Shown here in pieces: positions 46,617 through 58,914 of a stretch of DNA of 64,000 nucleotides. The DNA is taken from positions 56,843,942 through 56,907,941 of the forward strand of contig CM060172.1 of the NCBI GenBank assembly GCA_030549775.1, read 5' to 3'. The stretch comes from Tamarix chinensis. Lineage: Eukaryota > Streptophyta > Magnoliopsida > Caryophyllales > Tamaricaceae. Positions within the stretch are counted from its first letter, which is position 1, and each line of letters starts with the position of its first letter. Position numbers and translations under genes: made by a program. The notes below the pieces were generated by a model. That model was not told the DNA's origin. It did not search any database and worked only from the letters and a program-made list of their open reading frames with translations.

Positions 46617-49600
46617 GAGCTTGTTTGGTTTTACTTAGGAAAAGTAGTTTTTTAGATAATTAATTATAAAAATTAATTATATATTAATTATTACTATTTG
46701 GTTTTCCTTTTCAAAAGTTATTTTTAAAATTAATTATCTAAAACTACTTTTTATAAGCTATAATCAAGATGTAAATCCTATCTAATTCTCAAATTAGTTT
46801 ATAACCTACCGAGTACGGTACCCTGTTAAGTAAAAAAGTCATTTATGATATATACTCGTTCACTGTTACTACGTTCGACCCTCGACGGACATACCTCTGC
46901 ATTCATCCATTCGAGTTGTAGTTGTTCGACTCTTCGCCTCTACATCGTTCGATCTTGCTTCCACTCCTTCGCCTCTACTCGTCGGGCATTTTGCGTTTGT
47001 TAGTACACGAATAGAAGGATATACACGAGTTTTTATAGTTTGTTCTGCGAGATTTGTTCCAGGTATGCAATCTCTCTACTTTTTGTTTCAAGTATCCTCT
47101 TTAATTCGTCCTTATTTTTTATTTTTGGGTTTGATTGATCCTGCATTGTTGTATTACGTTTGAATGAATTAGGGATTCTAGATCTGTTAATCTTATTTTC
47201 CTACCAGATCTATGAAGTTTTCATTTGACCTGATGAGGTAGTCCCTTTGATACCACCATCAGAATGTCTGTCTTCTTGAATCTGTTTTAAAATATATATA
47301 AGTCGAAACGAGAATTAAAGATGTTAGTTGACATCAATTGAAGTTTTTGCATATAGAATGAACTAATATGTGTGTGTGTGTGTGTAATTTCTGTCATTTT
47401 GTTTCGGCCGATGATTTACATAGTACCCAACCAACGTAACCTGACCTGACTTTGGTATGCAATAGAAATAATATAGAGCGGTGGTGGATTATATCTTGCC
47501 GAACTAAAAGTAGATATTTATTTCATCTTTTCATAAGAAGGGAAAAAATAGAAATTCTCTTTCGGTCGATGTATGAAGATTGTTTTTCTCTTTCTGTGTT
47601 ATTCAATAGTTAATATGCATGGTTCCAGAAATTTGTTTGATGCACTTGGTCTCTCAACATGCATTCATTCTTTGCTTAAAATCTTGGATTCAATCTGTTT
47701 TGATGTGATAAATTCTACTTTGCTTTTTTTGGTGAATTCAATAATGACTATACTGGTTTCTGCCTTACAACTGGGGCATAAGAATCAGTATCTCTATTGT
47801 CAAAGTAGAAATATGTAAAATTACCTTCTTGCTTGGACTTAAGAGACAAAATTAAATTTGTGTGCTCGATTAGTAATCTAAACAATTAGACCAAACCTGC
47901 TAGTTCCACATGAAGATATTGAACTATTTCCAGAAATCTACAAACATACCCATTGGTTGTATTTTACAGTAGAGAATGTTTATATCCATGTACTAGGCAC
48001 ACTATTGGATGGACCAAACCTCATTCTTCCATTTATTTTTGATAATCTCATCTTCCTTTCAGTATGATGCCTCATACACCAGATCATATTATGCATTTGA
48101 CCATTAGAGGATTGAAGCAGGAGAAGGAGAATGGTCTATACCAGTTACTCTTTTACTATCCTTGATTGGTACAGAATATCAGCAAGTGATCAGATTGAAA
48201 TTTAAGCCCCTATCCTTAGAACTTTAATTTTCTTTGAAATTAGATTTAAAAAAATACCGATTATGATCCTTATACATATATCCAAAATAGCTAGTTCTGT
48301 ATACTATCAATTAACAGGTGGTAAATTCTTTTCCCTTTAATTTCCATACCTTTCTTTCATCATCTATTATTAGAATTTTTAATAGATGAAAAGAAGCAGC
48401 TTCAAAATCACCATGCTTCTGTAAATTAGAGCCACAAAGAGCCCGAGTGTTCCTTTCAAATTGACAAGATGTCTTCCTCCTTTTACGAGATCCTTTTCGA
48501 TGGGAATGAGAAGTGCATTTCTTGTCAAGCAAAAGACCTTTTTCCTCTCTAATACACTCATTAATCAATCCATTAAACAAAACCTGAATTCTTGACAACT
48601 TTTCCTCCATTTCTTCATGCAACCTTCTACTTTCAGTTTCCACATCCAAGCAACATAAGCATTATGTGTGGTTACTATGCTACAAGCTTGTCTTTGGTGG
48701 CTAGTCTTTTTATGAGATGCTTACCAAAATACAAATTTGTTTTTAGGTGTAACTGGGTTATGACACAGTTCTTCACCATAATACAAATTTGTTTTTAGCT
48801 GCTAGCTAGAATCATTAGACATTGTTGACAGGGCTTGAGTTGGTGTAACTCAAATTTGCAGGATGTTTCAGAAATTTCAGGAAGCATATGTTATGATTTT
48901 TGGGCAATGTAAACCCCACAGCTCAAGTCCCATACCTTAACAATGGGCTCACGAACTGAATTTTGCAGAATATGAGAGGTTTCAAAATCTCAGATTTTGT
49001 GTTGCTGTAGATAAATAGTTCTATACTCTAGATCTGTTTCCTACTGCCTATAAACCTGTAGCATTCCATATCTTGATGTCCAAAATGCCTCGTCCTCCCT
49101 CCTTAGCAAAAAAAATTTAGACCAAGCCACTAGAGCTCTCTTGTTGTGTAAGGCCTTCCCAGTCACCGTTGGTCACTTTCTCTTTACAAGATAGTAGCTA
49201 GAGAAGAAAGGAAAGGCTGGACTGAGAAGGGGATTTATGTACACATTGTTGACAGGAAGCTGCTTCATGACATTGTTTCATTGACTATGGCTTTTGTTTT
49301 TTTATTTTTTTATTTCCAATTTAATCATTTATTTAAGCTAATGTGACCCATCACTTTTTGCAAATGATCTAAGTTGTTCCTACCTCATGTCTCATAACTA
49401 GAAAATATTTTTACTAAATGAAAATTATTAAACTTCATACTCAAAATTTCAATATCGATCAATTCATTTCATCACTTAATGCGAAAAAAGTTTATGTACC
49501 TTATTCATTTTACAAAGCTGGTGAATTACGTATTCTTCTCCATCAATTGGGGTTGAGGGAATATCAGAACTTTTTGCATAGTGGATGTAGGAAATCAGGA

Positions 49601-49997
49601 AACATGGGACACTTTTTGTTGTAAAGTTTCGAGCACCATTGAAAATTGCAGAGAATTTTTATGGCATTATATGGAGACTCCACATAGATAGGATATTTTA
49701 TCCTATGACTGGGTTGAGTTGGCCCACACAGTACCTAATGGTAGAGTGCACTGGTGCCTAAATAACTTTAATTTCTGATATCATGTACCTCTTAAAGTAC
49801 TGTTATGACTTAAGAATTCTTCTTCATCATTTGATCAAAAAAATAAGTTTGTAAATTTATTATTACAATGTATTTTTATAATTGCAAGTATAATACAATT
49901 ATATAATACAATTAATTATTAGTATACTGTAATTATGTTAATAATATATTTAAATTGATATCTCTATTGATAGTATGTAAGTGTATTTGTAGGATAT
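46617..49997 (+). other. Harbinger 5' region, no recognised gene
   Basis: Positions 46840-47060 look like a leader: TCG-rich sequence followed by a possible splice donor, CAGGTATGCAATC. A (TG)n run is at 47371-47386. A minus-strand open stretch at 48311-48649 has acidic and basic, coiled-coil-like residues (EEMEEKLSRIQVLFNGLI) but no ATG before its first 13 codons, and I do not recognise it. It could be captured host sequence. A plus-strand stretch at 49418-49624 is also unidentified. Confidence 0.4.
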
Positions 49998-50978
49998 ATG
50001 ACATCTTCATCAGATATTGCACATTGGATAGAATCAAGGCATCAAAACTTTGTTCAATTATGTGTTGAGGAGGTTAAGAAAGGCAATAGGCCTAATTCAA
50101 GTTTCAACAAGATTGGATGGTCCAATATTGTTGATGGTCTTAATAGGATAGAGAACATGCGATACCAAAAAATTCAAGTGAAAAATCATTTTACCTCAAC
50201 AAAAAAAGATTGCTTAGCATGGGTGAAACTTGAAAGTGAAACCGGAATTGGGAGAGACCCAATAACAGGTGAAATCACTTGTGGGGAGGATAGATGGAAG
50301 ATATTTATTCAGGTAAATTACAATTATATATATTTTTACTTCTTTTTTATTATTATATATAACTTGTAATAATTTTAATTTTTTTTGTAGCAAAACCCAA
50401 GTTGTAAACACTTTCACAACAAACCAATTGCCCATTTAGATGAGCTTCGGTTAATTTTTGGTGGTAATCATACAACCGGAGAACATTCATGGGCTCCATC
50501 TCAAGGGACTCATCAAAGCTTTGATAAGGATGATGAAGAGATAAGAATAAGTAATGCAGGTCCTTCTAAATTTCAAAAAGTCATTGAGATCGAGGGTTGT
50601 GATTCTACTGATTCAAATGGTGGGACATGCCAAAAGGAAAAGTCAAGCAACAAGTGTTCTAAGAGTCAACAATCTAGTTCTCGTAAAAGAAAGGAATCGG
50701 CTAGTGAAAAACTTGATAATAAGTTGCTACAATTATTTGAATCTACGTTTAAGAGTAACGATGATCCTTCCTTACCAACACCTCAAGCCTCAACAACCCC
50801 AACCATAAAAGAATGTTTAGCTATTCTAAATGCCATGGCTAATGAAATTTCTGATGAGTTTTTTATCCTCGGTACTAATGCTTTCAAGGATACTGATAAC
50901 AGAGACATATGGATGTATATGGCTCCCCAAAAATGTAATGTTTGGTTGAATTCTTTAAGAGATCCATCTAAGAATTGA
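49998..50978 (+). CDS. Harbinger accessory protein with MYB/SANT-like domain (two exons, intact)
   Basis: Exon 1 is 49998-50312 (105 codons). A 78-bp intron (50313-50390) begins GTAAAT and ends TTTTGTAG. Exon 2 is 50391-50978. The intron keeps the phase, giving 300 aa without stops. Residues 1-105 match the plant MYB/SANT-like (Myb_DNA-bind_3) pattern: W at the start, EVKKGNRPNSSFNKIGW, QVKNHF, DCLAWVKLESETGIG, then EDRWKIFI. A Ser/Lys-rich middle follows, with a putative nuclear localisation signal SSRKRKES. In this superfamily the protein acts with the transposase, binding element ends and aiding nuclear import. The ATG is the first in frame. Confidence 0.88.
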
Positions 50979-51439
50979 TCATGCTAGGTATTATGGTATT
51001 TTGTAAAAGACTAATTTCTTTTCGGGTTTTTTATTTTCTATTTGTAAAGCTATGGAGTATGAATTATGTTGTTTATGTTGAACATATGTGATTTTCTTGA
51101 CTTGTGACTTTTAGTATTTTAGAATAGTCTACATTTCATAGACTTTAGCCAATCAATCATATGCATATCATACTTTCTTGACTTGTGACTTTTAGTATTA
51201 TAGAATATTCTACATTTCATAGAATTTATCCAATCAATCATATGGATATCATATTTTCTTGAATTAGCTTTGAAATATTCATGTTCTTCGATGAAAATTA
51301 TAAATGTTGTTTGTTGTATATAATTTTATACATATATATTGGATATACATATAATACAAGTGATGCCTTGATTTTAAATATATGGATGATCGAAAAAAAG
51401 ACTACTACTACTTTTACTTGTACTGCGACATTTGCAAAA

Positions 51440-52336
51440 GAGAAGGAAGACATCTATCGAGAAGAAAGTTTGTTTGGACTCTTCTGAAACAAGTCACCAG
51501 TTTGTCCAACGTATAATAAATGGTCATGATAAGCTATGCCACGATTTATTTAGAATGAAGAAGGATGCTTTTCTAAGGTTATAAAATTTTTTAAGATCAA
51601 GGAGGTTGCTAAGTGATAATTATAATGTGACAGTTGAAGAACAAGTGACATTTTTTATATATACAGCTGGTCACAATGAAAGGAAAAGAGTTGTGCAAGA
51701 TCGATTTCAGCACTCTGGAGAGACCATTAGTAGATATTTCAACAAGGTTTTAATTGCTATATCAAAGATTGCTGGTAAGATTATAAGGCCTCATCGAAGC
51801 CTTGATGACGTCCCTCTTAAGATCAGGAATGACTCGAGGCTTTGGCCTTATTTTAAAGATTGTGTAGGAGCGATAGATGGAACACATATCGATGCTTGTG
51901 TTCCAAAGAATGAAAAAATGTCCTATCATAATCGTAAAGGTGTGTATTTCCAAAATATTATGGCAGTTTGTTCTTTTGATATGTTGTTCACATTTGTGGA
52001 AGCTGGATAGGAGGGTTCGACTCATGATTCTCGAATATTCCAACACTATATTCGAGATCCCAACAAAAACTTTCCTCATCCTCCTCGAGGTAAATACAAC
52101 ACTCGTCAGTGCGAAATGTCATTGAGCGTTCCTTTGGCGTTTTAAAGGCTCATTTTCCCATCTTAAAGCAGATGCTGAATTATAGTTTAGAACGACAAAT
52201 GTTTATTGTCATTGCAACAATGACAATCCATAATTTTATTAGGTTGAATGGAATGGATGATATATTATTTGATGAGTTTTGTAACAAAGAAATATATGAA
52301 GAAACAATAGGAATAGAGATGTTAGACAATATGTAG
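51440..52336 (+). pseudogene. PIF/Harbinger DDE transposase pseudogene
   Basis: The frame shows an N-terminal helical region, then VEEQVTFFIYTAGHNER, RFQHSGETISRYFN, PYFKDCVGAIDGTHI with the first catalytic Asp (51876-51878), and MAVCSFDMLFTFVEAG. A stop, TAG, replaces an expected Trp at 52008-52010. STHDSR with the second Asp (52026-52028) follows. After GKYNTR the expected segment up to RNVIERSFG is missing and the frame changes. The third acidic residue is Glu 52124-52126, and the C-terminal part continues to about 52336. Another stop, TAA, is at 51582-51584. The enzyme cannot be made. It is downstream of the intact accessory gene on the same strand. Confidence 0.88.
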
Positions 52337-52924
52337 AGGGTAGGGCTGCTAGAGAAATAGAAATGATACGGTGTAGGATTGCAGATGATATTTACCATGC
52401 ACGTCATTAAACTATTTGATTTTATGATGCTTATTATAAATGTAAGAATGTTTATTGCATAATATAAACTTTGATTGTTGTCACTATTGAGTTTTAGATG
52501 TTTGTGAAATGATACGGTGTAGGATTGCAGAAGTTTATAATTTTTATTTTATAATTTTTAGTACTTTGTAATATCTTTATATTTTTTTATACTTTGTAAT
52601 GTTTCATATTATTTTTAATATTTAATATTACATCATTTATATAATATTTATTACCAATATATATATATATAGGAAGATAAAAATTAAAGATGGAAAATAA
52701 AAAGTACTTTTATAGAAAAATAAAAAACAAATACTAATAAGGTACCATAAGTAGTTTTTTAGTTTTAATCACTTATACAATAAAAGTAAAAACAAAGATA
52801 TATTTTACTTATCAAAGTACTTTTTTAAAAGTAATTTTTATCTAAAAATAGTTATTTAAAATAAGTAAAACCAAACAAGGGCTAAAATGTGCAAAAAAAG
52901 TTATGATAATACTAAAAGTCTTTC

Positions 52925-53346
52925 TGATGTGGGATTCCCACATCGGTTACTAAGGGGATCTTTGGGCAGTTTATATAGGGGAGTCAGTCCTCACCTCTTG
53001 AGCTAACTTTTGGGTGGAGTTAGGGCTCTTCCCGGGGGAGTACCCTTAGGGCCCACTAGGGGAGTACCCCCTTTGGGTCTGTATCATCTGGTATCAGAGC
53101 TATCCTCAGTCAAACCTCCCTACAATCTTGCGTGCCGATCGCCGATAGAGGCAGCACGAGGACGTGCAGTCTAAAGGGGGTGGGTGATGTGGGATTCCCA
53201 CATCGGTTACTGAGGGGATCTTTGGGCAGTTTATATAGGGGAGTCAATCCTCACCTCTTGAGCTAGCTTTTGGGTGGAGTTAGGGCTCTTCCCGGGGGAG
53301 TACCCCTGGGGCCCACTGGGGGAGTACCCCCTTTGGGTCCGTATCA
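52925..53346 (+). mobile_element. TRIM retrotransposon (422 bp)
   Basis: Two 162-bp direct terminal repeats (52925-53086 and 53185-53346) run from TGATGTGGGATTCCCACATC to GTATCA and differ at about 7 sites. The 98-bp interior has the primer site TGGTATCAGAGC (53089-53100) and a polypurine tract, AAAGGGGGTGGG, next to the right repeat. A perfect target duplication CTTTC flanks it (52920-52924 and 53347-53351). It has no coding capacity and depends on another element. It lies in the outer copia RT-linker region. Confidence 0.95.
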
Positions 53347-54150
53347 CTTTCTAAGAAACTGAAGAGAAAGTCTCTTGAAGATAATGTCTATTTTTTTAGT
53401 CAAGTTGTTTGTTATCGGGAAATCCTTATGCTTTTTTTGATTACTCCCTTTTTCCTATTTGATATTAACTAATGGCTTGTGGTAACTTACAATCCTTATT
53501 CATGACATTAGTCCACCTTCGAGAGTTAGAACTATATATGGTATGATTGAAGGTGATTAGATAATATTATTGAAATTCCATTATTTCCTTGTGTTCTAAT
53601 TTGATAAATACTATCACTAATAAACCTCATTAGTTCTTGAGGTGGTTGAATTTGTTCTTCAAAAGTAATTGCTTCGTTCTAAATAAGGATCCAACATTAT
53701 CATATTAAAGTTTTTTATTTGCTTCTTAATCAATGATATTTATAAAAATATGTGTATCATCAAATCTTATAGTTGAAATAAAAAATTATTCCTCCTCAAA
53801 GACAATGTATCTCCCCTAAGTTTAACATCCTTAAGATATGTTGCATATTCCATCCCAAATTTGACTTAAGTATGGGATTATAAGACTATAAGACTCTAAA
53901 TTGCTCTAAATAACCGATAGAGTCTCCACTACCTATTAAATACCATATAGCTTGTAAGATCTCGCCTTATTAGTATAATCCTAAACTTGAAAGTATGTTT
54001 AAAGCTCACTAGGTGTTTTGATAGGTGCTTTAGTTGGTAATTTATTAAGCATTTAAGTTGTTGTAGTTAGTTAAAGCAAAATGATTAATCATACTCTTAA
54101 CCATATTCTCAGGGTTATATTTCATCCTTTAGCTACACCATCATTGTTGG
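53347..54150 (-). pseudogene. Copia integrase C-terminal and linker remnant (outer element)
   Basis: Minus-strand reading near 54150-53900 shows GVA, then LNKLPTKAPIKTPSEL followed by KARSYKLY, matching the copia integrase tail. Near 53680-53640 the residues EEQIQPPQELMR fit the linker before RT. Stops are frequent. It continues to the right beyond the inner copia at 61153, where Q-YTM-G-QQ precedes GVA. Confidence 0.72.
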
Positions 54151-54690
54151 TGTAGAGATTTAATCATCAAATCACTAAGTAATGAACAAAAATTCAAGAT
54201 CAAACAAGTATGAAGAATGAAAATGACAATCAAAATTTGCTTGTGATAGGCATTTTATTGATGAGATAAAGAGGAATACTAGAGGTACTCAAGATAAATT
54301 CAATATCAAATTATAATCCTCTCTCTCTCTCTCCCTCTCTCCCCCTCTCTCTCTAATGACATTCTCTACCATGATGTTCACAAAATATTGTTTATATATT
54401 GCAATGAACGGCCACTAAAAAAGATAGATGGAGGCCGGAAAAAAAAAACATGGATCATGTTATGAAATAAACCCCCACCCCTCCATGTTTTTTCCTAACA
54501 TTCAACCTCGTACAAAAATATGCGAAGACGGCAGGTAGACTAACAACTTGGGTTTTATTATAAAACACAATCCCTTCTTCTAACACTTTTGTTTTGAACT
54601 AAACTTAACCAAAACCTAACCCATACACATGAGGATCCTCCACAATCTTTACATACCTAGAAGGTTTTTTTTAGGCTCCACCATGCAACA
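54151..54690 (-). repeat. 3' LTR of the inner copia
   Basis: On the minus strand it starts TGTTGCATGG after CAAGTAGAAGAT, the usual plant copia LTR junction, and ends CTACA. A CT-rich microsatellite lies at 54322-54355. Confidence 0.8.
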
Positions 54691-56287
54691 ATCTTCTACT
54701 TGGAAACTGAGAATCAAGAGAGGATAAAACACATCATCACACCTAACCACAAGTACTCACACTAGCAAAACTCAAGCAAGGAGACTAACAAAGGTCGTAC
54801 AAAAGCTCAATTTACAAGTGCCGGTACACTTGCACAACATATCAATAGGATTTTTAGACCCTAATACCTTCTCTAGTATCAACACTTCATCATCTACAAG
54901 ACTGTAAATAAAGTGATACCTCCTCTTGATATGCTTCTTTCTCACGTAAAAACTAGGTTTCACGCAAACTAAATCACTCTTTAACTATCATAGTAGAGAA
55001 CAAACCCATCTTGCTTCCGGCTAACTAACCTCTAACATAACCATATACTCAACTTCTGGCGTAGATAAAGAGACAAGTTGCTGGAGCTTAGACATTCAAC
55101 TAACTATAGTACTTCCCATGGTAGATATATAAGAAAAATTACTTTTAGGAGTATCTATATCGCCATTAAAATTAGCATCAATGAACCCTTTTAGCTTAAC
55201 ATCACCCTTACTTAACATATTTCCATGGGTATTTCAATATTTCCATTACCGACAATTTCCATCACTTGTTATTATCCATATACACCTTTCCAAATTGACC
55301 TGAAAAAGAAACTCTAAAATATGTCATTGTATCCAACAGGGTAAGACGATGCCCTATAATATAATTACCATGAATCCAGTAGGCTCTCCATACTACAGAT
55401 CAAAGCACTAGTCACATCAGCTAAATAAGTTGAATCATCACTATCCTCATCATAGTGTTGTTGTTGCTTCTTCTTCGTAGTCTTCTTACAATCCTTCTTG
55501 AGATGCCATTTTTCACCACAATTCTAGCAAGCCATTTAACCACTATTATTAAACTTACCCCTAGATTATGATTTTGCATGGCTCTTAAAACCTTTCTTGC
55601 TACCACGTTCTCTACCATCAACATTCAAAGCATTACTAGTAGATTCAATCCCTATCTTATTCCTATGAATGCTCTCACTAAATATTAGATCCTAGACTTC
55701 ATCAAAATTCAATTTTGATTGTCCATGGAAACTACTAATAGTAGCAATAGTAATACCGCAACTCTTTAGTAGAAATGATTACAATATCAAGGTCTTAACT
55801 TCATCATCAAATGAGATCTCAACCAAACGTAATTGATTGAATACCACCTTAAACTCATTTATGTGATTCACAACAAATGAACCATTAGATATCTCAAGAT
55901 TGAATAATTTTCTAATAAGAAATATCTTATTCATCACTGAGGGTTTTCATACATGTTGCCAAGCTCTTTCATCACACCAAACATCATTTTCTTATCTATG
56001 ATATTGAACTCCTTGTTCTAAGAAAGGCACATCTAGATTGTGCTTAGAGCTTTCCTGTCTAACACATCCCACTTAACCTCTTCCATATCTACAAGCTTAA
56101 CTCCTTATAAGGGTTCATGAAGATACTTGTAATACAAATATTCTTCAATTTGCATATTTCAAAACATGATATTAGAACCATCAAATTTCTCAACTTTGAT
56201 CTTTTAATCATCCATCACTCTAACCGGATCTAATCGACTTTGATCCAATATACCTAATTCAACCAACATCACTTTAATACCAATTGT
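54691..56287 (-). pseudogene. Inner copia gag and RNase H remnants
   Basis: On the minus strand a degenerate zinc knuckle (C-NCGEKWHLKKDC, its first Cys beside a stop) lies near 55540-55490, followed by KKKQQQHYDEDSDDS. RNase H pieces follow: a TPEVEYMVMLE-like stretch near 55060-55030, then KKHIKRRYHFIYSLVDDE and LGSKNPIDML near 54940-54830. The integrase and RT palm are absent, so the element is a deletion derivative. Several stops are present. Confidence 0.78.
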
Positions 56288-56736
56288 TGTAATTCAATGA
56301 TCAAATCACCAAGTAATGAATGGGAAGAAAAAGTATGGATAATGGAAACCACAATCAAATTTGGTATCAAATAGAGATTTTATTGATAAATCAAGAGGAA
56401 TACAAGACGAATTCAAGATACTACTATATAAATTCAATCTTAAACTATAATCCTTTGTTGTTTATTTAATTAGCGGTGTTCTCTAACTTAGGGTATACAA
56501 AATAGTATTTATATACTATAGCAAATGACCACACGAAAAATGTACTGTGGCTTGAAAAAAGCACAATGTGAGTTATGAAATATGACCCCTCCCGTGGTGT
56601 TTTTTTCTTAACATCCAACCCTTCTGCAAAAACTTAGCAAACAAGAAAAGTGTAACACTCCAAAAATTTACACATTTTTTTTATAAAAGTAATACTCAAA
56701 ATTTAAAATCGTAAATTTCTAGGGATGTTACCGCCA

Positions 56737-56782
56737 CACTTAGTACCAGACCGGTTCACTCCTACCATTCCGGTACCAAGTG
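56737..56782 (-). repeat. Terminal-proximal hairpin of LTR C
   Basis: CACTTAGTACCAGACCGG (forward, 56737-56754) pairs with CGGTACCAAGTG (56771-56782), with a 3-base bulge. It corresponds to the hairpins at the ends of LTRs B and G. Confidence 0.65.
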
Positions 56783-57370
56783 CTAAGGCTAAGAAAACAC
56801 TATTAGTAATACCATAAAATCCAAAATTTTAAATATAATATTAGAGTACGCACAAGTCTTACATAATTCGAAATACCAACTATTGTTTTTTAGATAATAA
56901 CTAACAATATTAAGAAAATTATTTCTGCAACTCAAACATAATAAAAATAACATGAGTCATAAATTAAAAAGGAAAACGGCCACGTCTCTCTAGAAATTGA
57001 TCCAGCCCAGTTATCACTTTGCCCTTCCTGATGTCCCGCAGATATTGATAGCATCAAAGTAGGTATCTCCTACCTGCAATAGATCAGACGGGCCCTCTTC
57101 TCATGGGAATGAGCAGCACCCATAAAATGGGTGATCAGTATGCTACATATTGAGTAAGGTAACCGAGTACTAAGGCCGGCATATTACACATTAAATCATG
57201 CAAGATAATGATCACATACAATTATAACCTATACATATGATACATAGAAGAATAAAGTGAAATCCATAACTTATAATCAACAAGTCCACACATGAGGCCC
57301 AAAAGATCCAGATCAATTATTTAATTAGTCTTTTATTTGAAGTCGATACACACCATGCCTTTTATCAAAT

Positions 57371-57542
57371 CCATGCGGAAGCAGGAATACCCCACTATTA
57401 TAACCGGTGGGCCAGTCACACCTAGGACCTCATGTCCTAACCACTATTATTACCGGTGGATCGGTCACATATAAGGTAAATCCCTAACCACTATTCCTGA
57501 CCGGTGGATCGGTCTGGTTCCTGCTCACATGGTGATTCACTG
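57371..57542 (-). repeat. Hairpin cluster 2 of LTR C
   Basis: Three modules (CCACTATTAT-ACCGGTGG in forward orientation) have spacers that include TAGGACCTCATGTCCTA. The cluster is closed by CCATG plus AGCAGGAA (57371-57387) and TTCCTGCT plus CATGG (57528-57542). Confidence 0.8.
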
Positions 57543-57590
57543 TAAGTAATTAATGTCTTTTAAGAGCTTTAACAATTATGGTTTATGTTT

Positions 57591-57745
57591 ATTGAGCTCG
57601 AGTCACCCCACTATTATTGTCGGTGGGCTGGTCACATATAAGACCTCATGTACTAACCACTATTATAACCGGTGGATCGGTCGCACATAGGGTAAAACCC
57701 TAACCACTATTCCTGACCGGTGGATCGGTCTGGACCCGGCTCAAT
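57591..57745 (-). repeat. Hairpin cluster 1 of LTR C
   Basis: Three modules, with one spacer AGGGTAAAACCCT. The cluster is closed by ATTGAGC (57591-57597) and GCTCAAT (57739-57745). Confidence 0.8.
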
Positions 57746-57819
57746 AATCTTCCACTTTAAAAGATTAATGTCTTAAGTATTTTAATCACAACATTTGCCA
57801 TTCACAAACATTTGCCCAT

Positions 57820-58350
57820 ACATGCATGACTAACTCCATGCAACCCTAGTTCCCATGCAAACCCTAACTCATCGTAAACCACACTTCTATGCAACCCTAG
57901 CTCCCATGCAAACCCTAACTCCACGTACCACACTTCCATGCAAACCCTAGCTCCCATGCAAACCCTAACTCCACGTAGACATACTTCCATGCAAACCCTA
58001 ATCCACATGCAAACCCTAGCTTCACGTAGACCATACTTCCATGCAAACCCTAATCCACATGCAAACCCTAGCTTCACGTAGACCATACTTCCATGCAATC
58101 CTATTTCATATGCAAACCCTAGCTCCACGTATACCACACTTCCATGAAAACCCTAATTCATAAGCAACCCTAGCTCCACGTAGACATGCTTCCATGCAAA
58201 CCCTAACATCATGCCATTTCATGCAAAACCCTAACATCATGCCATTTCATGCAAACCCTAACACCATGCCATTTCATCTAAAACCTAACACCATGCCATT
58301 TCATGCAAAACCCTAACATCATGCCATTCCATGCAAACCCTAACACCATA
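57820..58350. repeat. CATGCAAACCCTAAC minisatellite in LTR C
   Basis: Tandem, variable units contain CATGCAAACCCTAACTCC and CACGTAGACCATACTTC, followed by units with CATGCCATTTCATG. LTR G has a related stretch in opposite orientation near 39500-39560. The CCCTAA word is part of the unit and is not a telomere repeat. Confidence 0.8.
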
Positions 58351-58852
58351 TTGTTACACTTCCCATCATTATTTTACAACCCTAATATGCATGTCTTAAG
58401 GCCACATCATACAATAATAATAACATAAACATACACATAATCCTCATGCCATGATTTATTCATACCAACATACTTCAACTCCACTTTATACCACATACGA
58501 AATAATTAATAATGATAGACATAGAATACATGGCATATGAAGCACATAATGCATATAAACACACAAATGGCCTTAGTAACACCCTTACCTAAATTGTCAC
58601 CGGTCTTGGTGCACGTTCCTATTCCAATTGAGGGATTTGATTGGGTTCACCTATTATATAAAAGTTTACTAGAATTAGGCTCCCTCATAAAATTTTATTA
58701 TTCTCTAACTTATTCTAAGACTTAGTTTTTAATTAAAACAATATTACACAATAATTAATTATACAAAATATTACTTAAAAATACAAATACATTACTATTT
58801 TCATTCGAAAATGGTAGTGATATAAGGGTTTCTACCCTTCACCAAAATAGTA

Positions 58853-58913
<61 letters not shown>
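58853..58913. repeat. (AAT)n microsatellite
   Basis: A pure run of about 20 AAT units inside LTR C, at the place where LTR G has its long ATT tract. Confidence 0.95.

Positions 58914-58914
<1 letters not shown>

Larger units (their letters stand above)
46617..52882 (+). mobile_element. PIF/Harbinger DNA transposon, 6.27 kb
   Basis: Terminal inverted repeats are GAGCTTGTTTGGTTTTACTTA at the left and its near complement TAAGTAAAACCAAACAAGGGC at the right. The 3-bp target duplication is TAA (46614-46616 and 52883-52885), the type expected for this superfamily. It contains the usual two genes: a MYB/SANT-like accessory gene (49998-50978), intact, and a DDE transposase, broken. Joining the flanks across one TAA continues the copia RT reading AHF-LELH-DVKT. 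It was therefore inserted into the outer copia RT region. Confidence 0.92.

Noticed and set aside
57820..58350. Interstitial telomere repeat (CCCTAA words)
   Set aside because: CCCTAA occurs once per longer CATGCAAACCCTAAC unit and never as a tandem hexamer or heptamer run.
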